Source of the DNA: Prevotellaceae bacterium
GTDB lineage: Bacteria > Bacteroidota > Bacteroidia > Bacteroidales > UBA932
Length of the DNA stretch: 6,296 nucleotides
Direction: 5' to 3'
Assembly (NCBI GenBank): GCA_031275145.1
Contig: JAISPE010000044.1
Span: forward strand, 1-6,296
Positions 1-6,296 of this stretch are shown one piece after another; position 1 is the stretch's first letter; the number at the start of each line of letters is the position of its first letter. Made by a program: the position numbers and the translations under genes. Under the pieces are notes generated by a model, which worked only from the letters and a program-made list of their open reading frames with translations, ran no database searches and was not told the DNA's origin.

Positions 1-644
1 GTGATTTTTGCCAACAGTTCGGCAACTTCCTGCGGAGTATAAAATTCGCCGCCACTTTTGCCTGCATTGCTTGCATACATCTGCATCAGAAACTCGTAGG
101 CGTCGCCAAAGGCATCAATCGAATTGTCTTGAAAATTGCCAAGCGTAAGTTCTCCGATTGCATCAAGAAGTTTTACTAACCGCTCGTTTCTTTGAACAAC
201 GGTTGCACCGAGTTTATTGCTGTTTACATCTACATCGTCAAACAAACCTTTGAGGTCGCTCTCACTGTCGAAACCCATTGCCGAACTTTCTATATGTTTA
301 AAAACTCGCGCTAATGTTTCATTCAAATTTTGGTCGTTTTTGGCCTTTGCCCGCACATTTTTAAAAAGTTCAGACGGCAGAATGTAAAAACCTTTTGCTT
401 GTATCGTAGAACCACGGGCATTTTCTGCCGTTGGGTCGTCAAGTTTCAAATAATCAAACTCCTTATTTCCCGTTTTTTGGACAAGCTGATTCAGGTACTC
501 GGTAATGTTTTCACTGATAAAGCGGTAAAACAGGAAGCCAAGTACATATTGTTTAAAGTCCCAGCCATCAACCGAGCCACGCAGGTCGTTGGCTATTTTC
601 CAAATTGTGCGGTGGAGTTCCTCTCGCTGTTGTTCTCTATTCAT
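1..644 (-). CDS. hsdM: Type I restriction-modification system methyltransferase subunit HsdM, N-terminal part (cut by window edge)
   Basis: HsdM is the adenine-N6 methyltransferase subunit of type I restriction-modification complexes; with HsdS it modifies the recognition site and with HsdR forms the restriction enzyme. My translation gives 214 codons before the left edge. Residues 12-60 match the helical HsdM N-terminal domain (TIWKIANDLRGSVDGWDFKQ, then YVLGFLFYRFISENI). Residues 175-204 hold the strongly conserved stretch DAFGDAYEFLMQMYA followed by GKSGGEFYTPQEV, which opens the methyltransferase domain. The SAM-binding motif and catalytic NPPF-type motif would lie beyond the edge, so activity cannot be judged. 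The start is fixed by an in-frame TAA three codons upstream (653-651). The ATG shares one base with the stop of a small broken ORF (TAATG), an arrangement typical of translational coupling. I see no promoter just upstream, so it may be read through from the ATPase gene. hsdS and hsdR are expected to the left. Confidence 0.95.
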   Translation of the reverse strand, partial: MNREQQREELHRTIWKIANDLRGSVDGWDFKQYVLGFLFYRFISENITEYLNQLVQKTGNKEFDYLKLDDPTAENARGSTIQAKGFYILPSELFKNVRAKAKNDQNLNETLARVFKHIESSAMGFDSESDLKGLFDDVDVNSNKLGATVVQRNERLVKLLDAIGELTLGNFQDNSIDAFGDAYEFLMQMYASNAGKSGGEFYTPQEVAELLAKI

Positions 645-731
645 TATGAATTATTTTTTATGTTTTCGTTTACAATCTCTACAACCTTCTTCTGATAGTC
701 GTCGTGCAGTGAAAACTTATTGTTCGGGCAT
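644..731 (-). pseudogene. Broken 28-codon ORF overlapping the hsdM start
   Basis: Between the ATPase stop and hsdM lies a protein-like reading frame with no start codon of its own. It contains KFSLHDDYQKKVVEIVNENI and ends in a TAA that overlaps the hsdM ATG by one base. Eight bases after the ATPase stop there is an ATG (731-729), but it is in another frame and stops after four codons. Removing one C from the CCC at 728-726 would join that ATG to the long frame, giving a 28-residue peptide that starts MPNNKFSLHDDYQ. This could be a small gene broken by a one-base insertion, the tail of a larger gene cut when the ATPase gene arrived, or a sequencing error. I do not recognise the peptide family. 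The stop-start overlap with hsdM is the main reason to think the frame was once translated. Confidence 0.4.
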
Positions 732-738
732 AAAAAAA

Positions 739-2214
739 TTATTGTAGCATTTTTTTTAGATTTGTTGTAAATACGGAAAAATCTACATTATTAAATAAAT
801 CGTCACAAAGATTATTTATAAAATAATCCTCCGTGATATTTCGTTCTTCTAAATCTTTTCTTAACCTGAAATAAAATTTTTTATCTTTTTCTGATAAGTT
901 TTTTTTATCAGGGTATTTATTAGAAAATTCCTTTATTAAAGTATCTATTGATTTTATTGTAAAATATTTATCATTTAATACTTTGAGTATATCGTTATTA
1001 GGGCTATCTATTATCACGGAATAAAGATACTTTTCAATACTTGCTATTGGTAAAAAAAGTTTTTTAATATCTTTGTATTCATCAGATACTTCGTCTTTTA
1101 TATCACCATCCAATATACTAATTATTGTTTTACCTAATCCTAAAATATTATTACGAAGTAAATCTTTATGCAAATATAATGTTTGACTCCAACCGCCAAC
1201 AGGGACAACGTGAATTAATTTACCACTTTTGAAATTATGTTTGAGTAATATTTTATCAACAAGATATTTAGCTAATTTATCTTCTACCAACAATAAGAAA
1301 TCAAAACCATCATGATCGTAAACATCTCTTATTAAATAGCTTGGATAACAGTTTGATTGAGTTGTAAGTTGCCCGTTTTTATTTGTTACTTTGTAAAGAT
1401 TTGCAGGTTTTATGTTTTTTATAACTTCAGGTGAATGGCTTGAAAGTAAAACAACAAGATTTTTATGCTTTTTTACCAATTCGTTCAATAAATCAACTAA
1501 TCGAGTAACAGCAATGGGGTGTAATGCTAATTCTATTTCGTCAATAAGTACCAAAATCTTTTCATTTGTTGGCAATGACTTTCGTTCAATAGAATTATAT
1601 AAAAAATGAAGTAACGAAATTAACAAACACTCACCAGAACTCATTCTATATTGACTTATCAAATCTTGATTAACTTCGTTAAAGTAAGGTGTATTGTTAA
1701 CATTTATTCTTTGAGTAATATATTTATTTTTGACCCTTTTTAAATTTCTATAATGCTCATAATCACCGTGCAATATGAAACTTAATTTATCAATAACATA
1801 CTCGTCCGCATCAACAATCTCATTGCTCTTTAATTTGCCATGTTTAAGTAAACTATCAATTCTTGTAGAATCATTAAATCTTGTTCCATAAAAAAGTGAA
1901 CCTTCATACATCCCATTTAATTTCATTATTTTTGGATAAAGATTAGAAGTCCATTGTTTTCGTTCTTTATTGTAACTCCAAATGTCAATTTTTCCATCAA
2001 TATCAAAACTGATTTTTGAAGCGTCAGAAAAATCTTCTTGTTTTAGAGTTCCTAAATAATGCGTTGAAATTAATTGAGCCATTGCAAGCAAAATTGTACT
2101 TTTTCCACAACCGTTTGTTCCGACTAGAGCATATACACCATTTTCCAAAGGGATTTCTATTTCGCCTTTATCTATATTTTTTATTTTTTCAATACTCAAT
2201 TTTAATGTATCCAT
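739..2214 (-). CDS. OLD-family ATPase/nuclease: ABC-type ATPase with C-terminal TOPRIM-like domain
   Basis: A 491-residue SMC/ABC-type ATPase fused to a TOPRIM-like domain, the layout of OLD (overcoming lysogenisation defect) family nucleases, many of which act in phage defence. ATPase parts: Walker A GTNGCGKST at 32-40; ABC signature MSSGE at 191-195; Walker B ILVLIDE at 220-226 (D225, E226) followed by LALHP; switch histidine H260 in SSHSP. TOPRIM parts: FLLLVED around E311 in place of the usual LVEG-type motif, ISILDGD with D369 and D371, and IEKYLY with E394, so the expected metal-binding acids are present. The last 70 or so residues are lysine- and aspartate-rich and unassigned. It is somewhat shorter than many stand-alone OLD proteins. 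No UvrD-like helicase (Gabija partner), reverse transcriptase or PARIS-type partner is visible in the window. The start directly follows an in-frame TAA. Base composition is extremely AT-rich compared with hsdM on one side and the symporter gene on the other, which suggests recent acquisition. The family call is firm; the defence role is inferred from family and neighbourhood. Confidence 0.88.
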   Translation of the reverse strand: MDTLKLSIEKIKNIDKGEIEIPLENGVYALVGTNGCGKSTILLAMAQLISTHYLGTLKQEDFSDASKISFDIDGKIDIWSYNKERKQWTSNLYPKIMKLNGMYEGSLFYGTRFNDSTRIDSLLKHGKLKSNEIVDADEYVIDKLSFILHGDYEHYRNLKRVKNKYITQRINVNNTPYFNEVNQDLISQYRMSSGECLLISLLHFLYNSIERKSLPTNEKILVLIDEIELALHPIAVTRLVDLLNELVKKHKNLVVLLSSHSPEVIKNIKPANLYKVTNKNGQLTTQSNCYPSYLIRDVYDHDGFDFLLLVEDKLAKYLVDKILLKHNFKSGKLIHVVPVGGWSQTLYLHKDLLRNNILGLGKTIISILDGDIKDEVSDEYKDIKKLFLPIASIEKYLYSVIIDSPNNDILKVLNDKYFTIKSIDTLIKEFSNKYPDKKNLSEKDKKFYFRLRKDLEERNITEDYFINNLCDDLFNNVDFSVFTTNLKKMLQ

Positions 2215-2325
2215 ATTTTATTTTCTATTTATATTTATATTCTGTTTTTTGCAATATCCAACACCTATTCGCCATCGTTTGCTCGTCTTCTACCACTGTT
2301 GAAATTTGGTCGGCTCGCCGCCGCC

Positions 2326-2418
2326 TTATTTTGCAATGGGTCGCGGTGTAAATATCCATAAGTAGTCGCCAATTTCCGTTGCGACAATTGGCGTTCCTTG
2401 CGTAACTGTTTTATTCAT
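2326..2418 (-). CDS. Possible 30-residue leader ORF, or decayed coding repeat
   Basis: An ATG-started ORF of 30 codons lies in the leader of the ATPase gene. It begins MNKTVTQGTPIVATEIGDYL and ends in WIFTPRPIAK before TAA. Past that stop the same frame continues in a protein-like way (GGGEPTKFQQW, a TAG stop, then KTSKRWRIGVGYCKKQN), so it may be the decayed remnant of a longer coding segment rather than a functional leader peptide. No clear ribosome binding site is seen. I do not recognise a family with certainty. Confidence 0.25.
   Translation of the reverse strand: MNKTVTQGTPIVATEIGDYLWIFTPRPIAK
2367..2393 (-). repeat. 8-bp inverted repeat (hairpin) in the ATPase leader
   Basis: CGCCAATT and AATTGGCG form a perfect 8-bp stem around an 11-base loop. 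A second, mutually exclusive 5-bp pairing exists (GTCGC at 2385-2381 with GCGAC at 2369-2365). No run of T follows, so it is not an intrinsic terminator. It lies inside the 30-codon ORF and could be a chance palindrome, part of a repeat family, or an RNA structure in the leader. Confidence 0.4.
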
Positions 2419-2467
2419 TCTACAAATTTCATAATGTTTCAATACTTATGTGTTTTGAAATTTTTGA

Positions 2468-2501
2468 CAAAGATACAATTTTTTCTGAATTGGCAGTAAA
2501 A
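2468..2501 (-). promoter_or_regulatory. Probable Bacteroidota promoter for the ATPase gene
   Basis: On the minus strand TATCTTTG (2475-2468) matches the TAnnTTTG -7 element of the Bacteroidota primary sigma factor exactly. The -33 candidate is weak: TTTTACTG at 2501-2494, 18 bases upstream. Transcription would start near 2461, giving a leader of about 245 bases before the ATPase ATG. I found no second TAnnTTTG closer to that start. Confidence 0.55.
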
Positions 2502-2521
2502 TTTCTATATTCGGAACTCCT

Positions 2522-2731
2522 TTATGTCTGTTCTGCCGCCTGTTGCAAGTCGTTGAATTTCTGTCTGAGGTACTCTGAAATATTCATTTCGTTGAGGTTT
2601 GGGTGAAGTTTGTCCGCGTTGTCCTGTTCCTTTTCGATTTTCAGATTCACATTTTCCGTCGTAAATTCCTGATTATGTCCGGGCGAAAAAAAGTAAATGA
2701 TTTCGTATAGCCGTTCGCCTAATTCCTGCAT
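2522..2731 (-). CDS. Hypothetical protein, 69 residues; possibly a gene fragment
   Basis: A small hydrophilic ORF I cannot assign. Its start reads MQELGERLYEIIYFFSPG and its end is rich in charged and Gln/Asn residues (EYLRQKFNDLQQAAEQT), with helical character in the last third and no recognisable motif. The frame stays open and protein-like for 13 codons before the ATG (KFDLWRHKKPSI), back to a TGA two bases beyond the symporter stop codon. That raises the possibility that this is the C-terminal end of a longer gene whose front was deleted at a junction next to the symporter. A GGAGG lies about 18 bases upstream of the ATG, too far for normal ribosome binding. Composition resembles the right-hand genes more than the AT-rich ATPase. 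It is 40 bases downstream of the symporter and on the same strand, so co-transcription is possible. Confidence 0.45.
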   Translation of the reverse strand: MQELGERLYEIIYFFSPGHNQEFTTENVNLKIEKEQDNADKLHPNLNEMNISEYLRQKFNDLQQAAEQT

Positions 2732-2771
2732 AATGGACGGTTTTTTATGCCTCCATAAATCAAACTTTCAA

Positions 2772-4040
2772 TTATTTCCCGTCGACAATTGCAGCGGTAA
2801 CAGCGTCGCCGGTTACATTGACCGATGTACGCAGCATATCCAGCGGGCGGTCGATTCCGATAATCAGAGCCAGACCTTCGGCCGGTATTCCCGCCGAAGT
2901 CAGTACCATCGTCAGGATAACGAAACTGCCTCCGGGTATTCCGGGAGTGCCGATGGAAGAAACCACAGTCAGTGCAACGATATACAGTAACTGTACAGCG
3001 TTTAATTCCATGCCAAGTACCTGAGCGATAAAAACGACAGCTATTGCCTGATAGCAGCTTGTCCCGTCCATGTTGATTGTTGTACCTACGGGCAAAACAA
3101 ATGACGCGGTTTCCTGCGATACCCCCAGTTTTTTTTCGACAACATCCATGGTAAGTGGCAAAGTTGCGGCGCTACTGCTGGTAGTAAAGGCGAACAGCTG
3201 AACGGGATAAATGTTTTTCATAAACTCCGGCGGTCTGATTTTTGTAAACAGACGAAGCAGTAACGGATAAAAACCGAAAATAATAATAAGCAGGGATACG
3301 GTTACTGTCAGGGCATAAACTCCCAGTGCGGAGAAAATACTTGCATCGCCGTTAAAATCGGCTACAAGTCCCGCCATCAGAGCCGCCACGCCGTATGGCG
3401 CTACACGGATAATATAATCAATCATGCGGAGAATGACATCGTTAAGTTCGTCAAACAGACTGATGAGAGGTTTGATTTTCGCAGGGCTGACAGTGAGCGC
3501 CGCAAGTCCGAAGAACATGGCGAAAAATATTACCTGCAACATTTTCGAATTGTCGCCGGCGGCATTGAATATGTTGTTCGGGATAATATTTTCTAAAAAC
3601 GATAACGGTCCCTGTTCTTTCGTTTCTTCGGCAAGATGCTTTTTCTCTTCGGCAAACGACTGATACTGTTCCTGAATATGGGCTATCTGTGTCCTGTCGA
3701 CCAGACTGCCCGGTTTTACAAGCAGTCCCGCAGACAGACCCAGCACGACGGCCACTACTGTAGTACTCAAATATATTGCAACTGTTTTTCCTCCCATCCG
3801 CGAAAAGGAACTGATGTTTTTAAGTCCGGTAATACCCCTGATAAGCGAAACGAAAACCAGCGGAATGGCTATAAGCTGCAATAAACGGATGAAAATCTGT
3901 CCCCACGGATAAATCCAGTTCTGTACGAACCGTGCGCCGCCGTTCAGCTGCAAGGCTGCAAATCCGATGACAGCGCCGGCAATCATCCCTGTAAATATCT
4001 GTACATAAAGCGGAATGTGTTTTTTTCTCAAGTTTGACAT
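2772..4040 (-). CDS. Dicarboxylate/amino acid:cation symporter (glutamate/aspartate type)
   Basis: A 422-residue inner-membrane carrier of the DAACS (GltP/GltT/DctA, GltPh-like) family, which takes up acidic amino acids or C4-dicarboxylates with Na+ or H+. Visible family landmarks: the first membrane segment near 11-30; the serine-rich first hairpin SSSAATLP at 288-295; the unwound TM7 motif NMDGT at 323-327; the second hairpin TPGIPGGS at 365-372; and the TM8 substrate/ion site DMLRTSVNVTGD at 401-412. D401, R404, N408 and D412 align with GltPh D394, R397, N401 and D405. Arginine at the R397 position and the NVTGD sequence favour glutamate/aspartate over the DctA-type ALTNLVGN pattern, so I leave the symbol blank. 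Length is normal for the family. An ATG 15 codons upstream (4085) would overlap the preceding gene; the start at 4040 leaves a 13-base gap and gives the usual short cytoplasmic N-terminus. It is probably the third gene of the serS transcription unit. Confidence 0.93.
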   Translation of the reverse strand: MSNLRKKHIPLYVQIFTGMIAGAVIGFAALQLNGGARFVQNWIYPWGQIFIRLLQLIAIPLVFVSLIRGITGLKNISSFSRMGGKTVAIYLSTTVVAVVLGLSAGLLVKPGSLVDRTQIAHIQEQYQSFAEEKKHLAEETKEQGPLSFLENIIPNNIFNAAGDNSKMLQVIFFAMFFGLAALTVSPAKIKPLISLFDELNDVILRMIDYIIRVAPYGVAALMAGLVADFNGDASIFSALGVYALTVTVSLLIIIFGFYPLLLRLFTKIRPPEFMKNIYPVQLFAFTTSSSAATLPLTMDVVEKKLGVSQETASFVLPVGTTINMDGTSCYQAIAVVFIAQVLGMELNAVQLLYIVALTVVSSIGTPGIPGGSFVILTMVLTSAGIPAEGLALIIGIDRPLDMLRTSVNVTGDAVTAAIVDGK

Positions 4041-4053
4041 AGATATGAAAGTG

Positions 4054-4947
4054 TTAAATAATTGCTGCGGTAATAAACGAGACAATAGCCATGACGGTCA
4101 TTGTCAATATATATGACGGGTTTCTCTGCAACCTGTTTCTTGCCCTGAAACTTTCGAAAAATCCTGTGATAACCGGAATCAGCACAAGTAAAATGAAGAA
4201 TAAAGGCATGTAAACTGCCGCATGTAAATTTCCCGGCAGGACACAAAGCGCCGTAAGCGTGGAATATATCGCCGCTTTAATGTAAGTTGTAACATGTATC
4301 AGCGCCAAATCGAATCCGCTGTAATCCAGAATCATTACTTCGTGTATCATTGTAAGCTCCAGATGCGTGCGCGGGTCGTCGACAGGCAGCCGTCCCGTTT
4401 CGACAAGGAGCATCAGGAAGAAAGCGAATGCGGCAAGCAGTCCGGGAATAACGGCATTCAGATTTGCCGTGTCGAAAAACCCGAATATCTCTGCGAAAGA
4501 ATTGTGTCCGGTCAGCATGGCGAACGTTCCCGCAAGCACAAAAAACGCAGGTTCGGCAAGCATCCCGTACAGGGCTTCCCTCGAAGCTCCCATGCCCTCG
4601 AATGACGAAGCCGTATCCAGCGCCCCCAGAATCATCGCAAACCGGCTAAGAGCCAGCAAATACGCAAACATGACAAAATCGCCGGAGAACGATATCACAG
4701 AGTCGAGTTTCCCGAAAGGCGCAATCAGAGAGGCTGTGAATACTGCCGCAAAACTGACTGTTGGGGCAAAACGGAATATTATACCCGAATCGAGACTTAT
4801 CACTTCGCCCTTGCGGAACAGAAGCGCCAGACTGTATACCGGCTGAAGGATCTTCGGACCTTTCCGGCCGCTGAAAACACTCCGCGTTCTTCCCAGAATA
4901 CCGTGAAATACGGCGGCAAAAGCGAATATCAACAGTATTGATAACAT
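4054..4947 (-). CDS. hyfC: Hydrogenase-4 / formate hydrogenlyase membrane subunit, HyfC/HycD (NuoH-like)
   Basis: A 297-residue membrane protein of the NuoH/HycD/HyfC/EchB family, which in group 4 [NiFe] hydrogenases and complex I anchors the peripheral hydrogenase arm to the membrane and helps form the proton/ion path. Family marks: GRKGP at 27-31 after the first membrane helix, followed by ILQPVYSLALLFRKGE; FEGMGASRE at 116-124; and ETGRLPVDDPRTHLE at 183-197, followed by LTMIHEVM. These match the hydrogenase branch rather than true NuoH. About eight hydrophobic helices are visible. Length is close to E. coli HycD/HyfC. An ATG 13 codons upstream (4986) would overlap serS; the start at 4947 places the gene four bases after the serS stop and begins directly with the first helix. 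No other hydrogenase subunit gene is adjacent: serS precedes it and a symporter follows. It is therefore isolated in this window, with partners perhaps elsewhere. The symbol is by family resemblance. Confidence 0.85.
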   Translation of the reverse strand: MLSILLIFAFAAVFHGILGRTRSVFSGRKGPKILQPVYSLALLFRKGEVISLDSGIIFRFAPTVSFAAVFTASLIAPFGKLDSVISFSGDFVMFAYLLALSRFAMILGALDTASSFEGMGASREALYGMLAEPAFFVLAGTFAMLTGHNSFAEIFGFFDTANLNAVIPGLLAAFAFFLMLLVETGRLPVDDPRTHLELTMIHEVMILDYSGFDLALIHVTTYIKAAIYSTLTALCVLPGNLHAAVYMPLFFILLVLIPVITGFFESFRARNRLQRNPSYILTMTVMAIVSFITAAII

Positions 4948-4951
4948 GGTA

Positions 4952-6244
4952 TTATGAGATAATGTCGAAACCTGTATACGGAACAAGAGCTTTTGGCATG
5001 ATTATTCCCCTGTCGGTCTGGTTGTTTTCCAGCAGAGCGGCGACAATTCGGGGGAGTGCGAGCGAGCTGCCGTTCAGCGTATGCAGCAGTCCGGTTTTCT
5101 TTTGCTGTGTTTTATATCTCAGCTTTAAACGGTTTGCCTGAAAGGATTCGAAATTGGAGACGGAACTTACTTCGAGCCAGCGTTCCTGAGCTGCCGAATA
5201 CACTTCAAAATCGTATGTCAGCGCCGAATGAAAACTCATGTCACCGCCACACAGACGAAGAATCCTGTACGGTAATTCCAGTTTCATGACAAGCGCTTCG
5301 ACATGAGCAACCATTTCGTTCAATGCCATGTACGACAGTTCGGGTTTGGCGATCTGTACGATTTCTACCTTGTCGAACTGGTGCAGACGGTTAAGTCCCC
5401 TCACATCTTTTCCGTAAGATCCCGCCTCGCGTCTGAAACAGGGAGTATAAGCCGTCAGCTTGACGGGAAGCCCGTTTTCCGGAACAATCACATTCCTGTA
5501 AAGATTTGTCACCGGCACTTCGGCTGTCGGAATCAGATAAAAATCGTCATCGGCAACATGATACATCTGGCCTTCCTTGTCGGGCAACTGACCTGTGCCG
5601 AAACCCGAATCCGCATTTATCATCAGAGGCGGCTGAACTTCGAGATACCCCTGTTCGATATTGTGGTCGAGAAACATCGCAATCAGAGCGCGTTGCAGTT
5701 TCGCACCCTTTCCGGTATAAACGGGAAATCCTGCACCTGCAATCCTGTTGCCTGCCTCGAAATCGATAAGTCCGTACTTTGCAGCAAGTTCCCAGTGGGG
5801 CTGTTTGGGATCCGGTTCCTGGATAGCGCCCGACTGTTTTACCGTAACATTATTTTCAGCCGATCTGCCTTCGGGAACTGTTTCATGCGGCAAATTGGGC
5901 AACAGGAGCAGTTTGTCGTACAGTTGCCGTTCCAGACTGGCGACTTCCGTTTCAAGCTCCGCCGACTTCACCCTGAATTTTGCCGACTCTTCGGCAGCGT
6001 TATGTTTAACGGTTTCGGCCTCTTCGTGTTTATTTTCTTTTTTCAAAACCCCGATACGCGCGCCGGCCTCTTTCGCTACACGATTCTGTTCGGCAAAAAG
6101 AACTTCAAGCTCAGTCTGTTTCTTTTTGCGTATTCCTTCGATCGCAATGATTTCATCTATAATATTTGCAGCATCGAAACCTTTTACATTCAAACGGGAT
6201 ACAACATAATCCCTGCTGTTTTCTATTGTCTTAACAGTAAGCAT
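4952..6244 (-). CDS. serS: Seryl-tRNA synthetase
   Basis: A cytoplasmic class II aminoacyl-tRNA synthetase that charges tRNA-Ser with serine. The 430-residue length is normal. Residues 1-110 or so form the N-terminal helical arm, a long charged coiled coil (for example EGIRKKKQTELEVLFAEQNR) that binds the long variable arm of tRNA-Ser. The catalytic domain shows the TAE serine-binding loop (240-242), motif 2 with FRREAGSYGKDVRGL (270-284), and motif 3 with NGSSLALPRIVAALLENNQ (391-409). The start at 6244 gives the usual MLTVKTI opening. An ATG seven codons upstream (6265) lies inside the promoter -7 element and would precede the predicted transcript start, so I rejected it. It heads a close-packed series with hyfC and the symporter gene. 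Confidence 0.98.
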   Translation of the reverse strand: MLTVKTIENSRDYVVSRLNVKGFDAANIIDEIIAIEGIRKKKQTELEVLFAEQNRVAKEAGARIGVLKKENKHEEAETVKHNAAEESAKFRVKSAELETEVASLERQLYDKLLLLPNLPHETVPEGRSAENNVTVKQSGAIQEPDPKQPHWELAAKYGLIDFEAGNRIAGAGFPVYTGKGAKLQRALIAMFLDHNIEQGYLEVQPPLMINADSGFGTGQLPDKEGQMYHVADDDFYLIPTAEVPVTNLYRNVIVPENGLPVKLTAYTPCFRREAGSYGKDVRGLNRLHQFDKVEIVQIAKPELSYMALNEMVAHVEALVMKLELPYRILRLCGGDMSFHSALTYDFEVYSAAQERWLEVSSVSNFESFQANRLKLRYKTQQKKTGLLHTLNGSSLALPRIVAALLENNQTDRGIIMPKALVPYTGFDIIS

Positions 6245-6262
6245 AATCTTATTTTTAAGCCC

Positions 6263-6296
6263 CAAAGGTAACGCTTTTTTGACAGAATTGACAAAA
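6263..6296 (-). promoter_or_regulatory. Bacteroidota-type promoter of serS
   Basis: On the minus strand TACCTTTG (6270-6263) matches TAnnTTTG exactly. TTTTG at 6296-6292, 21 bases upstream, is a reasonable -33 element. Transcription should start near 6256, leaving a short leader of about a dozen bases before the ATG at 6244. The window ends at the -33 box, so any further upstream control is not visible. Confidence 0.65.

Larger units (their letters stand above)
2215..2521. other. 307-base gap without a convincing full-length gene
   Basis: This gap lies between the 69-codon ORF and the ATPase gene. From right to left it holds an AT-rich stretch with a Bacteroidota-type promoter (2468-2501), a 30-codon ORF (2326-2418), an 8-bp hairpin (2367-2393), and an island of about 49% G+C at roughly 2251-2400, where I counted 73 G/C in 150 bases. 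The final AT-rich 35 bases lead into the ATPase start. A 44-codon ORF (2225-2359, minus) overlaps the 30-codon one in another frame and looks less protein-like. If the promoter is used, all of this becomes a 5' leader of about 245 bases. The island differs so much from the ATPase gene that it is either host-like DNA or a repeated element. Confidence 0.6.

Noticed and set aside
330..695. Plus-strand open frame of 121 codons
   Set aside because: It is antisense to hsdM, whose minus-strand translation is clearly conserved.
2256..2262. ATCCAAC, matching the integron attC core RYYYAAC (GTTGGAT on the other strand)
   Set aside because: I found no partner GTTRRRY core at the right distance and no attC-like paired boxes, so a cassette recombination site is not supported.
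2225..2359. Minus-strand 44-codon ORF before the ATPase gene
   Set aside because: It overlaps the 30-codon ORF in another frame, is arginine-rich from the GGC/GGCG run, and has no ribosome binding site or recognisable motif.
2731..2771. Possible terminator after the symporter gene (GGAGGC and CCGTCC around an A run)
   Set aside because: The pairing is imperfect and no T run follows on the transcribed strand, so an intrinsic terminator is not supported.
5303..6271. Long plus-strand open frame (322 codons) opposite serS
   Set aside because: It is fully antisense to a certain seryl-tRNA synthetase gene, and its translation has no recognisable domain, so it is a shadow frame.
1..6296. CRISPR array, tRNA, rRNA or insertion sequence
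   Set aside because: By eye I see no regularly spaced direct repeats, no tRNA cloverleaf, no rRNA-like sequence and no transposase-like protein in the window.

Overview
The window looks like a piece of a Bacteroidota chromosome. Two exact TAnnTTTG elements, the -7 box of Bacteroidota promoters, stand upstream of minus-strand genes (2468-2475 and 6263-6270). Gene starts lack good Shine-Dalgarno sequences, and the proteins read like Bacteroidota homologues. A membrane subunit of the group 4 hydrogenase / formate hydrogenlyase type suggests an anaerobe or facultative anaerobe. All supported genes lie on the minus strand, so transcription runs from right to left.

Right half (about 2770-6296): ordinary chromosome of moderate G+C. 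A promoter at the right edge precedes serS (seryl-tRNA synthetase). Four bases after its stop begins a hyfC/hycD/nuoH-like membrane protein gene, and 13 bases after that an acidic amino acid/dicarboxylate:cation symporter gene. The tight spacing suggests one transcription unit. Their products share no obvious pathway, and no other hydrogenase genes are visible here.

Left half (1 to about 2730): an accessory region that looks like a defence locus. Reading with transcription it holds: an unrecognised 69-codon ORF; a gene-poor 307-base gap with a promoter-like site, a 30-codon leader ORF, an 8-bp hairpin and an island of about 49% G+C; a very AT-rich gene for a 491-residue ABC-type ATPase with a C-terminal TOPRIM-like domain (OLD-family architecture); a 28-codon ORF broken by one base; and the N-terminal 214 codons of hsdM, the type I restriction-modification methyltransferase subunit, cut by the window edge.

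The likeliest biology is a type I restriction-modification operon carrying an extra OLD-like nuclease gene as an added anti-phage module, placed downstream of a housekeeping operon. Whether the ATPase acts alone, with the restriction system, or with a partner outside the window cannot be told from this sequence.
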